Positions 1 through 6,270 of a DNA stretch of 9,855 nucleotides are shown here, piece by piece (position 1 is the first letter of the stretch; each line of letters opens with the position of its first letter). The position numbers and the translations under genes are program-made. Below the pieces are notes generated by a model, which searched no databases, was not told the DNA's origin, and was given only the letters and a program-made list of their open reading frames with translations. This DNA is from Candidatus Geothermarchaeota archaeon (GTDB lineage Archaea > Thermoproteota > Nitrososphaeria > Geothermarchaeales > JDFR-13). The DNA lies in NCBI GenBank assembly GCA_015522055.1, contig WAMZ01000049.1, positions 1 through 9,855 of the forward strand, given 5' to 3'.

Positions 1-413
1 ATATTAGGGAGACCCTGAAGCGTCTAAGGCTGCATAAAAAATTCCATGCTACCATTGTACCCGATACGCCGACCTATAGAGGGATGCTTTTCAAGGCGAA
101 GGACTATATTGCATATGGCCCAGCAGATAAAGAGACTGTGAGGGAGATGTTGTTGAAGAGGGGGAGGCTCATCGGTAACAAGCCCTTGACCGAGGAATAT
201 ATTAGGAATACCTTGTCTATGGATGTGGATGAGTTGGCTGATAAGCTGGCTAAGGGGGAGTTGAAGCTCGTGGATCTGAAGGGCGTTAAGCCTGTCTTTA
301 GGCTGCATCCACCGAGAGGGGGCTTCAAACGCTCGACTAAGAAGCTTGTGCAGGCTGGAGGGGAGCTTGGGTATAGGGAGGATATATCCAGCCTTATCCT
401 TAGAATGCTTTAA
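1..413 (+). CDS. rpl30: Ribosomal protein uL30 (L30), 5' end missing
   Basis: Large-subunit ribosomal protein uL30, archaeal long form. The open frame runs in from the left edge in the frame starting at base 3, giving 136 residues. Archaeal uL30 is usually about 150-160 residues, so roughly the first 20 and the start codon lie outside the window. The first visible part, IRETLKRLRLHKKFHATIVP, is the typical uL30 beta-strand/helix segment, and the extra C-terminal part ending in LRML is the archaeal/eukaryotic extension absent from bacterial L30. It is followed after 52 bases by uL15, the normal order of the spc operon. Identification is secure from sequence and context. Confidence 0.95.
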   Translation, partial: IRETLKRLRLHKKFHATIVPDTPTYRGMLFKAKDYIAYGPADKETVREMLLKRGRLIGNKPLTEEYIRNTLSMDVDELADKLAKGELKLVDLKGVKPVFRLHPPRGGFKRSTKKLVQAGGELGYREDISSLILRML

Positions 414-465
414 ATAATATTTAGTATTAGTTAATTTGGTAAACTTGGGTGTTGAGGTGGATTAT

Positions 466-870
466 ATGCCTCATAGTAAGCGTAAGACCCGGTGGTATAG
501 GGGTAGTAGATATCATGGATGGGGGCAGGTTGGGCAGCATAGGAAGAGTGGTGGTAGGGGAGGCTTTGGTAGGGCTGGATATAAAAAACATAAGTGGTTT
601 TATGTATTGAAGTATGAGCCTGACCATTTTGGTAGGCATGGTTTTGTATCAAGGTTCCCTGAGAAAAACGCAATTAATGTTGGTGACCTAGAGAAATTTT
701 TGGATAAGGCGAAGGAGGGTGTACTGAATTTGGATGAGCTTGGTTTTGATAAGCTGATCGGCAAGGGTAGGGTCAAGACAGCTATTAAAGTTATGGTTAG
801 AGAGGCTAGTGAGAAGGCTATTAAGAAGATTGAGGAAGCTGGGGGTGAGGTAATTCTAATAGAGGAGTAG
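466..870 (+). CDS. rpl15: Ribosomal protein uL15 (L15)
   Basis: Large-subunit ribosomal protein uL15, 134 residues. The Gly/Arg-rich N-terminus (WYRGSRYHGWGQVGQHRKSG) is the basic tail that threads into 23S rRNA in this family. The C-terminal half has the usual alpha/beta fold with a Gly-Lys-rich stretch (IGKGRVKTAIKV) and ends in an acidic tail. I start at ATG 466 because GAGGTG at 454-459 lies six bases upstream and the protein then begins MPHSKRKTRWYRG, as relatives do. An in-frame TTG at 436 would add ten unlikely residues. It sits between uL30 and secY, 12 bases before the latter, and is probably cotranscribed. The 52-base gap before it holds an AT-rich stretch (412-424) that could be a minor internal promoter. 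Confidence 0.96.
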   Translation: MPHSKRKTRWYRGSRYHGWGQVGQHRKSGGRGGFGRAGYKKHKWFYVLKYEPDHFGRHGFVSRFPEKNAINVGDLEKFLDKAKEGVLNLDELGFDKLIGKGRVKTAIKVMVREASEKAIKKIEEAGGEVILIEE

Positions 871-882
871 GGCGGGTGTGGG

Positions 883-2292
883 ATGGTAGTAAAGGAGTTT
901 TTTCGCCAAGTTGCATATATCTTGCCGGAGGTTAAGAAGCCGATAAAGAAAATTTCTCTTAGGGATAAGTTTATATGGACTGGTTTGGTGCTAGTCCTAT
1001 ATTTGATAATGGGTACAATCCCCTTATATGGTGTTGCTAAGGGGGCCGAGGACCCCTTCAAATATGCTAGGATAATCTTCGCATCTAGTAAGGGCTCTCT
1101 ATTGGAGCTGGGTATAGGGCCTATAGTAACCGCTGGTCTAATTATGCAGTTGTTGGCGGGTGCAGATATTATACGTTTCGATTTCTCGAACCCGGATGAT
1201 AGGGCTGTATTCACTGCAGCCACAAAATTTTTGACTATAATTGTAACTATTATTGAGGCTGGTGCGTTTATACTGGCTGGCCTAATACCCCCAACCAACT
1301 TCACTTTTCCAGTCATAACAATAATATTTACCCAACTGATTGTCGCTACGATTATCCTTATGCTGCTTGATGAATTGATACAGAAGGGGTGGGGTATAGG
1401 GAGCGGTATAAGTCTATTTATCGCCGTCGGCGTCGCTAGGGCGATCTTTACAAATCTGTTTAGCACTCTTATCATCGATGAGAATGGTGAGACGGTGCCC
1501 TACGGCCTCGTTCCATTTATGGTTGTCAAGGGCTTCGCCGGAGATATAGCCGATGCATTGATCCGTCCATTCAATAGACCCAGTATAATTGGGTTGCTGG
1601 CTACCTTGGCCACTATATTTATAATTCTATATGCTGAGGGAATACGTATAGAGATCCCCATCTCAATGGCTAGGTATAGGGGTATAAGAAGTGTATATCC
1701 TATTAAGCTATTGTATGTGTCTAACATTCCGATAATCCTTGCCTTTACATTATTGACTGACCTTCAGATGTTGTCCCAAATTCTGTGGTCTACATTCAAT
1801 CCGAATAATGCGGATCCCTTCTTCAACCTGATAATACAGATGGAAAATAACACGGTGACAGGGGGTCTAATGTATTATCTAATGCCTCCAGAGAGTTATT
1901 TCGATGCCATAGCCGACCCTATACGGGCGACGACATTTATTATTATGATGATTATTATGGGTATTGTATTCGCGGTTGTGTGGGTTGAGGTCGGCGGCCT
2001 ATCGTCTGAGAAGGTCTCGCAGCAATTGATCGACTCTGGTATGCAGATACCTGGGTTTAGAAGGCGTGCATACTCAGTAAGTATTTTACTGGATAAGTAT
2101 ATACCTGTTGTTACGGTTATAGGTGGTTTCTTCGTAGGTTTGATCGCTGGTGTCTCTCAGATATTTGGTGTGTTCGGTGGGGGTATGGGTATATTGCTTA
2201 TGGTCGATATATTGATGCAGTATTACCAGCTGCTTATGAGGGAGCAGATTGAGGAGATGTATCCTGCTCTCCATCGTTTGATTAAGGTGTAG
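883..2292 (+). CDS. secY: Protein translocase subunit SecY (Sec61 alpha homologue)
   Basis: Channel-forming subunit of the archaeal SecYEG/Sec61 translocon, which carries unfolded proteins across or into the cytoplasmic membrane. At 469 residues it has the archaeal length. The N-terminus is amphipathic and basic, and the first membrane helix spans about residues 31-50. The first SecY signature is GIGPIVTAGLIMQLLAG (77-93) and the second DELIQKGWGIGSGISLFI (163-180). A large cytosolic loop containing YPIKLLYVSNIPIILA docks the ribosome, and the last two helices follow a second cytosolic loop. Hydropathy fits ten helices. ATG 883 follows the uL15 stop by 12 bases, with only a weak G-rich ribosome site (GGGTG, 875-879). 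Its position in the spc operon couples translocon and ribosome synthesis. The exported beta-propeller protein at 6275-8176 is a plausible client. Confidence 0.97.
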   Translation: MVVKEFFRQVAYILPEVKKPIKKISLRDKFIWTGLVLVLYLIMGTIPLYGVAKGAEDPFKYARIIFASSKGSLLELGIGPIVTAGLIMQLLAGADIIRFDFSNPDDRAVFTAATKFLTIIVTIIEAGAFILAGLIPPTNFTFPVITIIFTQLIVATIILMLLDELIQKGWGIGSGISLFIAVGVARAIFTNLFSTLIIDENGETVPYGLVPFMVVKGFAGDIADALIRPFNRPSIIGLLATLATIFIILYAEGIRIEIPISMARYRGIRSVYPIKLLYVSNIPIILAFTLLTDLQMLSQILWSTFNPNNADPFFNLIIQMENNTVTGGLMYYLMPPESYFDAIADPIRATTFIIMMIIMGIVFAVVWVEVGGLSSEKVSQQLIDSGMQIPGFRRRAYSVSILLDKYIPVVTVIGGFFVGLIAGVSQIFGVFGGGMGILLMVDILMQYYQLLMREQIEEMYPALHRLIKV

Positions 2293-2296
2293 ATGG

Positions 2297-2902
2297 ATGG
2301 GGGCTGTCGTCATAGTCTCTGGTTTGCCTGGTGTGGGGAAGACAACTGTGGTTGATAAGGCCATTGAGATGTTGAGGGGGGAGGGATTTAGGGTCGGGAT
2401 TGTGAATTACGGCACCGTTATGTTGGAGACGGCTAAGCAGCTTGGTTGGGTCGAGCATAGGGATGAGATGAGAAAGCTCAAGGTTTCCCAGCAACTGGAT
2501 CTACAGAAGGAGGCTGCGAAGAAGATTTCAGAATTGTCTAGGGAATATGATATACTGCTGGTTGATACCCACTTATTCATCTCTACCCCAAGAGGGAAGT
2601 GGCCGGGGCTTTCTGTAAATAACCTTGATTACCTCAGTATTGCCCAGATAATCGTTGTGGAGGCCTCGCCCGACGAGATTCTCAAGAGGCGTATGAGTGA
2701 TAAAAGTAGGTATAGGGATATCGCAGATGTAGAGTCGCTTAGAGATGATATAGTATATAACCGTATGTTGGCCGCATCACTATCTGTACAGACCAGCTGT
2801 CCCGTCGCCTATATCCAGAATAGGGAGGGGAGGGCCGATGAGGCGGCTAGAGATTTATATAGTATATTGGCGAGGTTGGTGAGGGACTTTGAGCATACAT
2901 GA
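2297..2902 (+). CDS. adkA: Archaeal adenylate kinase (AdkA type)
   Basis: Catalyses ATP + AMP <-> 2 ADP in the cytoplasm. It belongs to the archaeal AdkA family (about 190-200 residues), distinct from bacterial Adk. At 201 residues it has a P-loop GLPGVGKTT (9-17), the RDEMRKL segment (55-61), and the archaeal hallmark DTHLFISTPRGKWPGL from residue 90. The last aligns with the DTH-x-PGLP motif of AdkA proteins. A LID-like KRRMSDKSRYRD lies at 130-141. The start at ATG 2297 is four bases after the secY stop. AAGGTG (2284-2289) is the ribosome site, inside the end of secY. Another ATG at 2293 is out of frame with the kinase and should not be used. The 3' end overlaps the next gene by 14 bases, suggesting translational coupling. 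secY-adk adjacency is conserved across archaea. Confidence 0.94.
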   Translation: MGAVVIVSGLPGVGKTTVVDKAIEMLRGEGFRVGIVNYGTVMLETAKQLGWVEHRDEMRKLKVSQQLDLQKEAAKKISELSREYDILLVDTHLFISTPRGKWPGLSVNNLDYLSIAQIIVVEASPDEILKRRMSDKSRYRDIADVESLRDDIVYNRMLAASLSVQTSCPVAYIQNREGRADEAARDLYSILARLVRDFEHT

Positions 2903-3344
2903 CCCCATTACCGCGATGTTGGTTATAACTGGCTTCGCGCTCATCATGAACCTCATATCGACGATTCTGAATAAATACTGGGTATATACCCCTGAGTATC
3001 TCGAGAAGAAACGATTTGTGGAGAGTGTCAGGAAGGAATATATGCGGGCTCTCCGGAGTAGGGATGAGAAGCAGATAAGGAAGTTGGAGAAGAAGATGGA
3101 GGGGATTAAGAAGATGGAGGCTCAGCTAAGCTTTAGTACATTTAAGCCTTTGGCGGTGACATTCCTCCTTTTCTGGCTGCTATGGTGGCTCCTCCAGCAA
3201 CTATATGGCGCCATGGGAAGGTTCGTATTATCACCTATACCCATACCATTCTATGGGGTTGCGTTGGATTTCTTTGGTTGGTATATAATCGCATCTATAT
3301 GGCTTGGTATAATTATTAGAAAGTTGCTTCTCCCAGAGCTCTAG
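2889..3344 (+). CDS. EMC3/TMCO1-like membrane protein (DUF106, Oxa1/YidC superfamily)
   Basis: Small integral membrane protein of the DUF106 family, archaeal relative of eukaryotic EMC3 and TMCO1 and distant relative of YidC/Oxa1. It is thought to help insert membrane proteins alongside SecY. Of 151 residues, a first helix spans about 6-28. A charged coiled-coil hairpin follows at about 40-80 (KKRFVESVRKEYMRALRSRD and on). Two further helices span about 86-107 and 122-146. This helix-coil-helix-helix plan is the family signature. The start is TTG 2889 inside the end of adkA, supported by GGTGAG at 2878-2883 five bases upstream; no in-frame ATG gives a full first helix. The protein is somewhat short for the family (often 170-200). 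Conserved linkage to secY supports a job in membrane biogenesis. Function is inferred from family and context. Confidence 0.88.
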   Translation: MSIHDPITAMLVITGFALIMNLISTILNKYWVYTPEYLEKKRFVESVRKEYMRALRSRDEKQIRKLEKKMEGIKKMEAQLSFSTFKPLAVTFLLFWLLWWLLQQLYGAMGRFVLSPIPIPFYGVALDFFGWYIIASIWLGIIIRKLLLPEL

Positions 3345-3360
3345 ACAGGCTAAACCATAA

Positions 3361-3370
3361 TTTTTAATTA
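3361..3370 (+). promoter_or_regulatory. Probable TATA box for the cmk-cbf5 transcript
   Basis: TTTTTAATTA lies in the 96-base gap between the EMC3-like gene and cmk, the only sizeable break in the run after secY. A start about 26 bases downstream (near 3390) would give a roughly 50-base leader. This suggests cmk-cbf5 has its own promoter in addition to any read-through. Sequence match only. Confidence 0.4.
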
Positions 3371-3440
3371 TTTGTTGCCTGGTATACTACTTAGTAATTG
3401 AGTATTAGGGTTCTAGCCTTTGCTGATGGGGTGCTAAACG

Positions 3441-4001
3441 TTGGTTGGGGCCGATAAGTTGGTTATAGCTGTCTCAGGCTTCCATGGAACGGGGAAATCC
3501 ACTATAGCTAAGCTTCTGGCTGAGAGATATGGGTTGAGATATGTCTCCAGCGGCATGATATTTAGGAATATAGCCAAGGATATGGGTTTATCCCTTGAGG
3601 AATTGTCTAGGTTAGCTGAGTCCAAGCCTGATATCGATTATGCCATTGACGATAGGTTAAAGAATATCGCTAGGCAGGGTGGGGTTGTTGCTGATGCACT
3701 TCTATCGGGCTGGATGCTGAAGGATATTGCGGATATAAAGATTTGGTTCCACGCCCCACTCGATGTCCGTATTAGGAGGATAGCGGCTAGGGAGAACCGT
3801 GGGTTTGATGAGGTATATAAGGAGACTCTGACTCGGGAGGAGTCGGAGATACGTAGGTTCAAGAAATATTATGACATTGATTTAAATGATTTATCGATAT
3901 ATGACTTTGTAATATCTACTTATCCATACTCCATTAAGGCCGTTTCTTCAATCGTATTTGCCATTATAGACGGGTTTTTGGAGTCGGTTGGTGATGAGTA
4001 G
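3441..4001 (+). CDS. cmk: Cytidylate kinase (archaeal type)
   Basis: Phosphorylates CMP/dCMP with ATP to the diphosphate in pyrimidine salvage. The protein has 186 residues, typical of the short archaeal form. It has a P-loop GFHGTGKST (13-21), the conserved YVSSGMIFR (34-42) at the CMP-binding entrance, and RIAARENR in the LID (113-120). TREESEIRRFKKYYDID (131-147) matches the RE-E-RR-x-YD element of archaeal Cmk. The start at TTG 3441 is the first possible after an in-frame stop at 3435-3437 and has GGGGTG (3428-3433) seven bases upstream. A second TTG at 3459 would remove six residues and cannot be excluded. It overlaps cbf5 by eight bases. cmk next to cbf5 is a conserved archaeal pair. 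Confidence 0.93.
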   Translation: MVGADKLVIAVSGFHGTGKSTIAKLLAERYGLRYVSSGMIFRNIAKDMGLSLEELSRLAESKPDIDYAIDDRLKNIARQGGVVADALLSGWMLKDIADIKIWFHAPLDVRIRRIAARENRGFDEVYKETLTREESEIRRFKKYYDIDLNDLSIYDFVISTYPYSIKAVSSIVFAIIDGFLESVGDE

Positions 4002-5001
4002 TTATATAGATAGTGTTAGGTGGCTCATAGGGGATCGTGAGCTATATGTAGTTGCCGAAGAGGAGGACTTCGGCTTCGGCTTCGACCCATGGGATAGGCC
4101 TGAGGAGCTTTATATTAAATATGGAATAGTTAATCTCGATAAGCCCCCGGGCCCCACGAGCCATCAGGTGACTACTTGGGTTAAGAGGATATTGGGTGTA
4201 TCTAAGACGGGGCATGGGGGCACCCTCGATCCAATGGTTACAGGGGTTCTACCAGTGGGTATTGAGAGGTCTACTGTTGTTATGAGGTATATTGTGGGGG
4301 CCCCAAAGGAGTATGTCGGGGTTATGCATATACATGGTGATGTCGATCTAGATGAGTTTGAGCGTGTCTTCAATCTATTTAGAGGCAGGATTTATCAGAG
4401 GCCGCCGGTTAGGAGTTCCGTTAGGCGTAGGGTTAGGACCCGTGAGGTATATTCATCTGAGATACTGGATGTCGATGGGAGGGATGTATTGTTTAGGATT
4501 GAGTGTGAGTCGGGCTTCTATGTGAGGAAATATGTTCATGACATTGGTTTGGTTCTCGGTGTAGGGGCGCATATGACTGAATTGAGGAGGGTCCGTGCTG
4601 GGCCTTTCTCTGAGGATGAATACCTGTCATCGTTATATGACTTATCATCGGCTGTCTATCTATGGAGGGAGACTGGCGACTTTACCCTGATGAGGAAAGT
4701 AATAGTCCCACTTGAGTATATACTTAAGATCTATCCTATAATTGTCATTAAGGATTCTGCTGTGGCATCCATAATATATGGGGCTCAACTAAAGGCCCCT
4801 GGTGTACTTGCATTTACAAATGATGTTAGGAGGAGGGGGAGGGTCGGTATAGTTACGAAGAAAGGTGAATTGGTCGCCATAGCTATATCACAGTATGATG
4901 CGGATGAGTTGTCCCGTGTTGAACGTGGGGTAGTCACGACGACGGAGCGTGTGGTTATGGAGAAGGGGCTCTACCCACCCATGTGGAGGAGTGTTAAGTA
5001 G
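3994..5001 (+). CDS. cbf5: Cbf5/TruB-family pseudouridine synthase of H/ACA RNPs
   Basis: Catalytic subunit of archaeal H/ACA ribonucleoproteins, which with Nop10, Gar1 and L7Ae converts uridine to pseudouridine at guide-selected rRNA sites. It can also make psi55 in tRNA. With 335 residues it has full family length. Motif I is LDKPPGPTSH (48-57). Motif II, GHGGTLDPMVTGVLPVG (73-89), carries catalytic Asp79. The basic segment RPPVRSSVRRRVRTREVY and motif III (FRIECESGFYVRKYVHDIG) follow. A C-terminal PUA domain at about 247-322 binds the ACA box or CCA end. TTG 3988, GTG 3991 and ATG 3994 are consecutive in-frame starts. I chose the ATG, with GGAG (3980-3983) ten bases upstream; GGAG is only four bases from the TTG. 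It overlaps the end of cmk. Confidence 0.95.
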   Translation: MSSYIDSVRWLIGDRELYVVAEEEDFGFGFDPWDRPEELYIKYGIVNLDKPPGPTSHQVTTWVKRILGVSKTGHGGTLDPMVTGVLPVGIERSTVVMRYIVGAPKEYVGVMHIHGDVDLDEFERVFNLFRGRIYQRPPVRSSVRRRVRTREVYSSEILDVDGRDVLFRIECESGFYVRKYVHDIGLVLGVGAHMTELRRVRAGPFSEDEYLSSLYDLSSAVYLWRETGDFTLMRKVIVPLEYILKIYPIIVIKDSAVASIIYGAQLKAPGVLAFTNDVRRRGRVGIVTKKGELVAIAISQYDADELSRVERGVVTTTERVVMEKGLYPPMWRSVK

Positions 5002-5021
5002 ATTATCCACCAAGATAAATC

Positions 5022-5030
5022 TTAAATTAA
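5022..5030 (+). promoter_or_regulatory. Probable TATA box for tRNA-Ser
   Basis: TTAAATTAA is in the 59-base gap between cbf5 and the tRNA. Transcription starting about 26 bases downstream would begin near 5053, eight bases before the mature 5' end. A second AT-rich stretch at 5041-5050 is too close to the tRNA to be its TATA box. Confidence 0.4.
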
Positions 5031-5060
5031 CTTTGAGTATGTTTATTATATCTGGATTGT

Positions 5061-5159
5061 GCCGGGATGCCCGAGTGGTTAAGGGGCGGGCCTGGAGACC
5101 ACCTGGATAGCCCGTGGGTCTTGTGGCCCGCGTGGGTTCGAATCCCACTCCCGGCGCCA
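5061..5159 (+). tRNA. tRNA-Ser(GGA) with an 11-nt intron and encoded CCA
   Basis: The cloverleaf closes fully. The acceptor is GCCGGGA (5061-5067) with TCCCGGC (5149-5155), discriminator G5156 and CCA at 5157-5159. The D arm starts CCCGAGTGGTTAAGG. The anticodon stem CGGGC (5087-5091) pairs with GCCCG (5110-5114), which are separated by more than a loop, so an intron is required. T33 is 5093, the anticodon GGA is 5094-5096 and G37 is 5097. The long class II variable arm is a 5-bp stem (5116-5120 with 5125-5129) with a TTGT loop, as expected for serine. The T arm is GTGGG-TTCGAAT-CCCAC. Anticodon GGA reads UCC/UCU codons. Mature tRNA ends at 5156, with CCA genome-encoded. Confidence 0.96.
5098..5108 (+). 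other. tRNA-Ser intron (11 nt, position 37/38)
   Basis: ACCACCTGGAT lies between G37 (5097) and A38 (5109). A bulge-helix-bulge forms. The central 4-bp helix is C5092-G5106, T5093-G5105, G5094-T5104 and G5095-C5103. The 3-nt bulges are 5096-5098 and 5107-5109, and only four bases cap the intron side. Cuts between the second and third bulge bases give exactly this intron, so the archaeal splicing endonuclease should remove it. Confidence 0.88.
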
Positions 5160-5161
5160 AC

Positions 5162-6001
5162 TCACCATAACTCAATAGGCTTTCTAAATACCTCTAGATA
5201 TGTTTCTGGCCTACCTATGTCAATACGGGTTGCTCCTGGACTGGCCTTAATTGCCACAACTTTATAACCTTGATCAATCATTTCCTGGACGGCGTCGGTC
5301 AACTCCCACTCACCCCTTTTCGAAAGGCTCTCCATCACTTCGAATATTACTGGCTTGATACAGTATACTCCTATTATGGCATACTTAGGTGTATCTACAT
5401 CTGGCTTCTCAATTATTTTATTTACCCAGATATAGTTGTCATCCCCATCGCCTTCGACAATTCCATATTGCCTAGGATTATCCACCATTTGAACCAGTAT
5501 AGTAGCATCGCTCTCCAGCCTGGTGTGCTCCTTAATCATCCTAGCATATTCGTTATGACTACTGATTATCAAGTCATCCCCCATATGTATCATGAACTGC
5601 CCTTCTACATAGTCTCTCGACCTATATACCGCATCCCCCACCCCGAGTGGCCTCTCCTGAATTATATAATTAATCCTAATTCTATCCAGTATACCATAGA
5701 ATTTATTTAGTAGTGATGCCTCGCCTAACTTCCCATTACCAATGAGCGTATATAGATAATTATAGTCTGGTCTTAGATACCCCTCAATAATAGTTTTCTT
5801 ATAATGGTTCACTATAATGTAGAATGTATCTATACCGGCTTCATACAACTGCTGCAGAATAATTTGGAGTGCTGGAACCAAATATAGTTTTCTATATCCA
5901 ATCCTTATAGGAATGGGGAACAGCTCTTTTGGGACGGCTCTACTTGCTGGTGATACCCTAGTTCCATATCCGGCTGCGGGAATGACAGCTTCCCTTATCA
6001 T
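5162..6001 (-). CDS. galU: UTP--glucose-1-phosphate uridylyltransferase-like nucleotidyltransferase
   Basis: Sugar-1-phosphate nucleotidyltransferase of the GalU type, expected to join UTP and glucose-1-phosphate into UDP-glucose for glycans, glycolipids or S-layer glycosylation. At 279 residues it is close to GalU length. GYGTRVSPASRAVPKELFPI (11-30) is the nucleotide-binding signature. QERPLGVGDAV (115-125), GDD (141-143, metal/nucleotide site), IIEKP (196-200), ELTDAVQ (233-239) and DIGRPETY (261-268) follow in family order. The stretch after PKELFPI is more divergent than in bacterial GalU, so another nucleotide or sugar is possible. ATG 6001 has no clear ribosome site, and a TATA box about 32 bases upstream suggests a nearly leaderless message. 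Its stop is two bases from the tRNA-Ser CCA, in convergent orientation. Confidence 0.85.
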   Translation of the reverse strand: MIREAVIPAAGYGTRVSPASRAVPKELFPIPIRIGYRKLYLVPALQIILQQLYEAGIDTFYIIVNHYKKTIIEGYLRPDYNYLYTLIGNGKLGEASLLNKFYGILDRIRINYIIQERPLGVGDAVYRSRDYVEGQFMIHMGDDLIISSHNEYARMIKEHTRLESDATILVQMVDNPRQYGIVEGDGDDNYIWVNKIIEKPDVDTPKYAIIGVYCIKPVIFEVMESLSKRGEWELTDAVQEMIDQGYKVVAIKASPGATRIDIGRPETYLEVFRKPIELW

Positions 6002-6029
6002 TTAAACCAGCCACATAACGTTAAAACAA

Positions 6030-6037
6030 ATATAAAT
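6030..6037 (-). promoter_or_regulatory. TATA box of the galU-like gene
   Basis: On the minus strand the sequence reads ATTTATAT, centred about 32 bases before the ATG at 6001. Transcription would start around 6007 with a leader of only a few bases, which fits the missing ribosome site. The same AT block is 39 bases before tRNA-Thr on the plus strand and might serve that gene too. Confidence 0.5.
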
Positions 6038-6071
6038 TGGTAAGTTGTATTCAATAAATTATGATTTTGGT

Positions 6072-6160
6072 GCCCCGGTAGCTCAGTGGGTAGAGCGCCG
6101 CCCTGGTAAACCCTATGTCTAGTGAGGCGGAGGTCGCGGGTTCAAGTCCCGCCCGGGGCT
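6072..6160 (+). tRNA. tRNA-Thr(GGT) with a 16-nt intron
   Basis: The acceptor GCCCCGG (6072-6078) pairs perfectly with CCGGGGC (6153-6159), and discriminator T6160 is common for archaeal threonine tRNA. The D arm is GCTC-AGTGGGTA-GAGC (6081-6096). The anticodon stem CCGCC (6098-6102) pairs with GGCGG (6126-6130). C32 and T33 are followed by anticodon GGT (6105-6107) and A37. The variable loop AGGTC and T arm GCGGG-TTCAAGT-CCCGC complete the fold. No CCA is encoded; CTA follows, so CCA must be added by nucleotidyltransferase. It is divergent from the galU-like gene with 70 bases between. Confidence 0.96.
6109..6124 (+). other. tRNA-Thr intron (16 nt, position 37/38)
   Basis: AACCCTATGTCTAGTG lies between A37 (6108) and A38 (6125). 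The bulge-helix-bulge is canonical. The central helix is C6103-G6122, T6104-A6121, G6105-T6120 and G6106-C6119. The 3-nt bulges are 6107-6109 and 6123-6125. A 2-bp inner helix (6110-6111 with 6117-6118) has a 5-base loop. Confidence 0.9.
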
Positions 6161-6270
6161 CTATTTATTGAATATGGGTCTTAGATTAGGATTTATATCT
6201 ACATCAATGGGGGTCTAGAATCCGGGTAAAGATGTGGTTTATCAAGGGTCTTAATTTATAAATAGTTTAG

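Larger units (their letters stand above)
6048..6174. repeat. 12-bp perfect inverted repeat bracketing tRNA-Thr
   Basis: TATTCAATAAAT (6048-6059) and ATTTATTGAATA (6163-6174) are exact reverse complements. They lie 12 bases before and 2 bases after the mature tRNA-Thr. In RNA, three G-U pairs could extend the outer end. A precursor could fold its leader and trailer into one stem around the tRNA. Confidence 0.8.

Noticed and set aside
600..1475. 291-codon open frame on the minus strand across uL15 and secY.
   Set aside because: It lies antisense to two certain genes; its Ile/Ser/Pro-rich translation is what the reverse of these genes gives.
2293..2301. ATG at 2293 as start of the adenylate kinase.
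   Set aside because: It is out of frame with the kinase; ATG 2297 gives the P-loop protein and has correct ribosome-site spacing.
5270..5710. 146-codon plus-strand open frame.
   Set aside because: Antisense shadow of the galU-like gene, which has all family motifs on the other strand.
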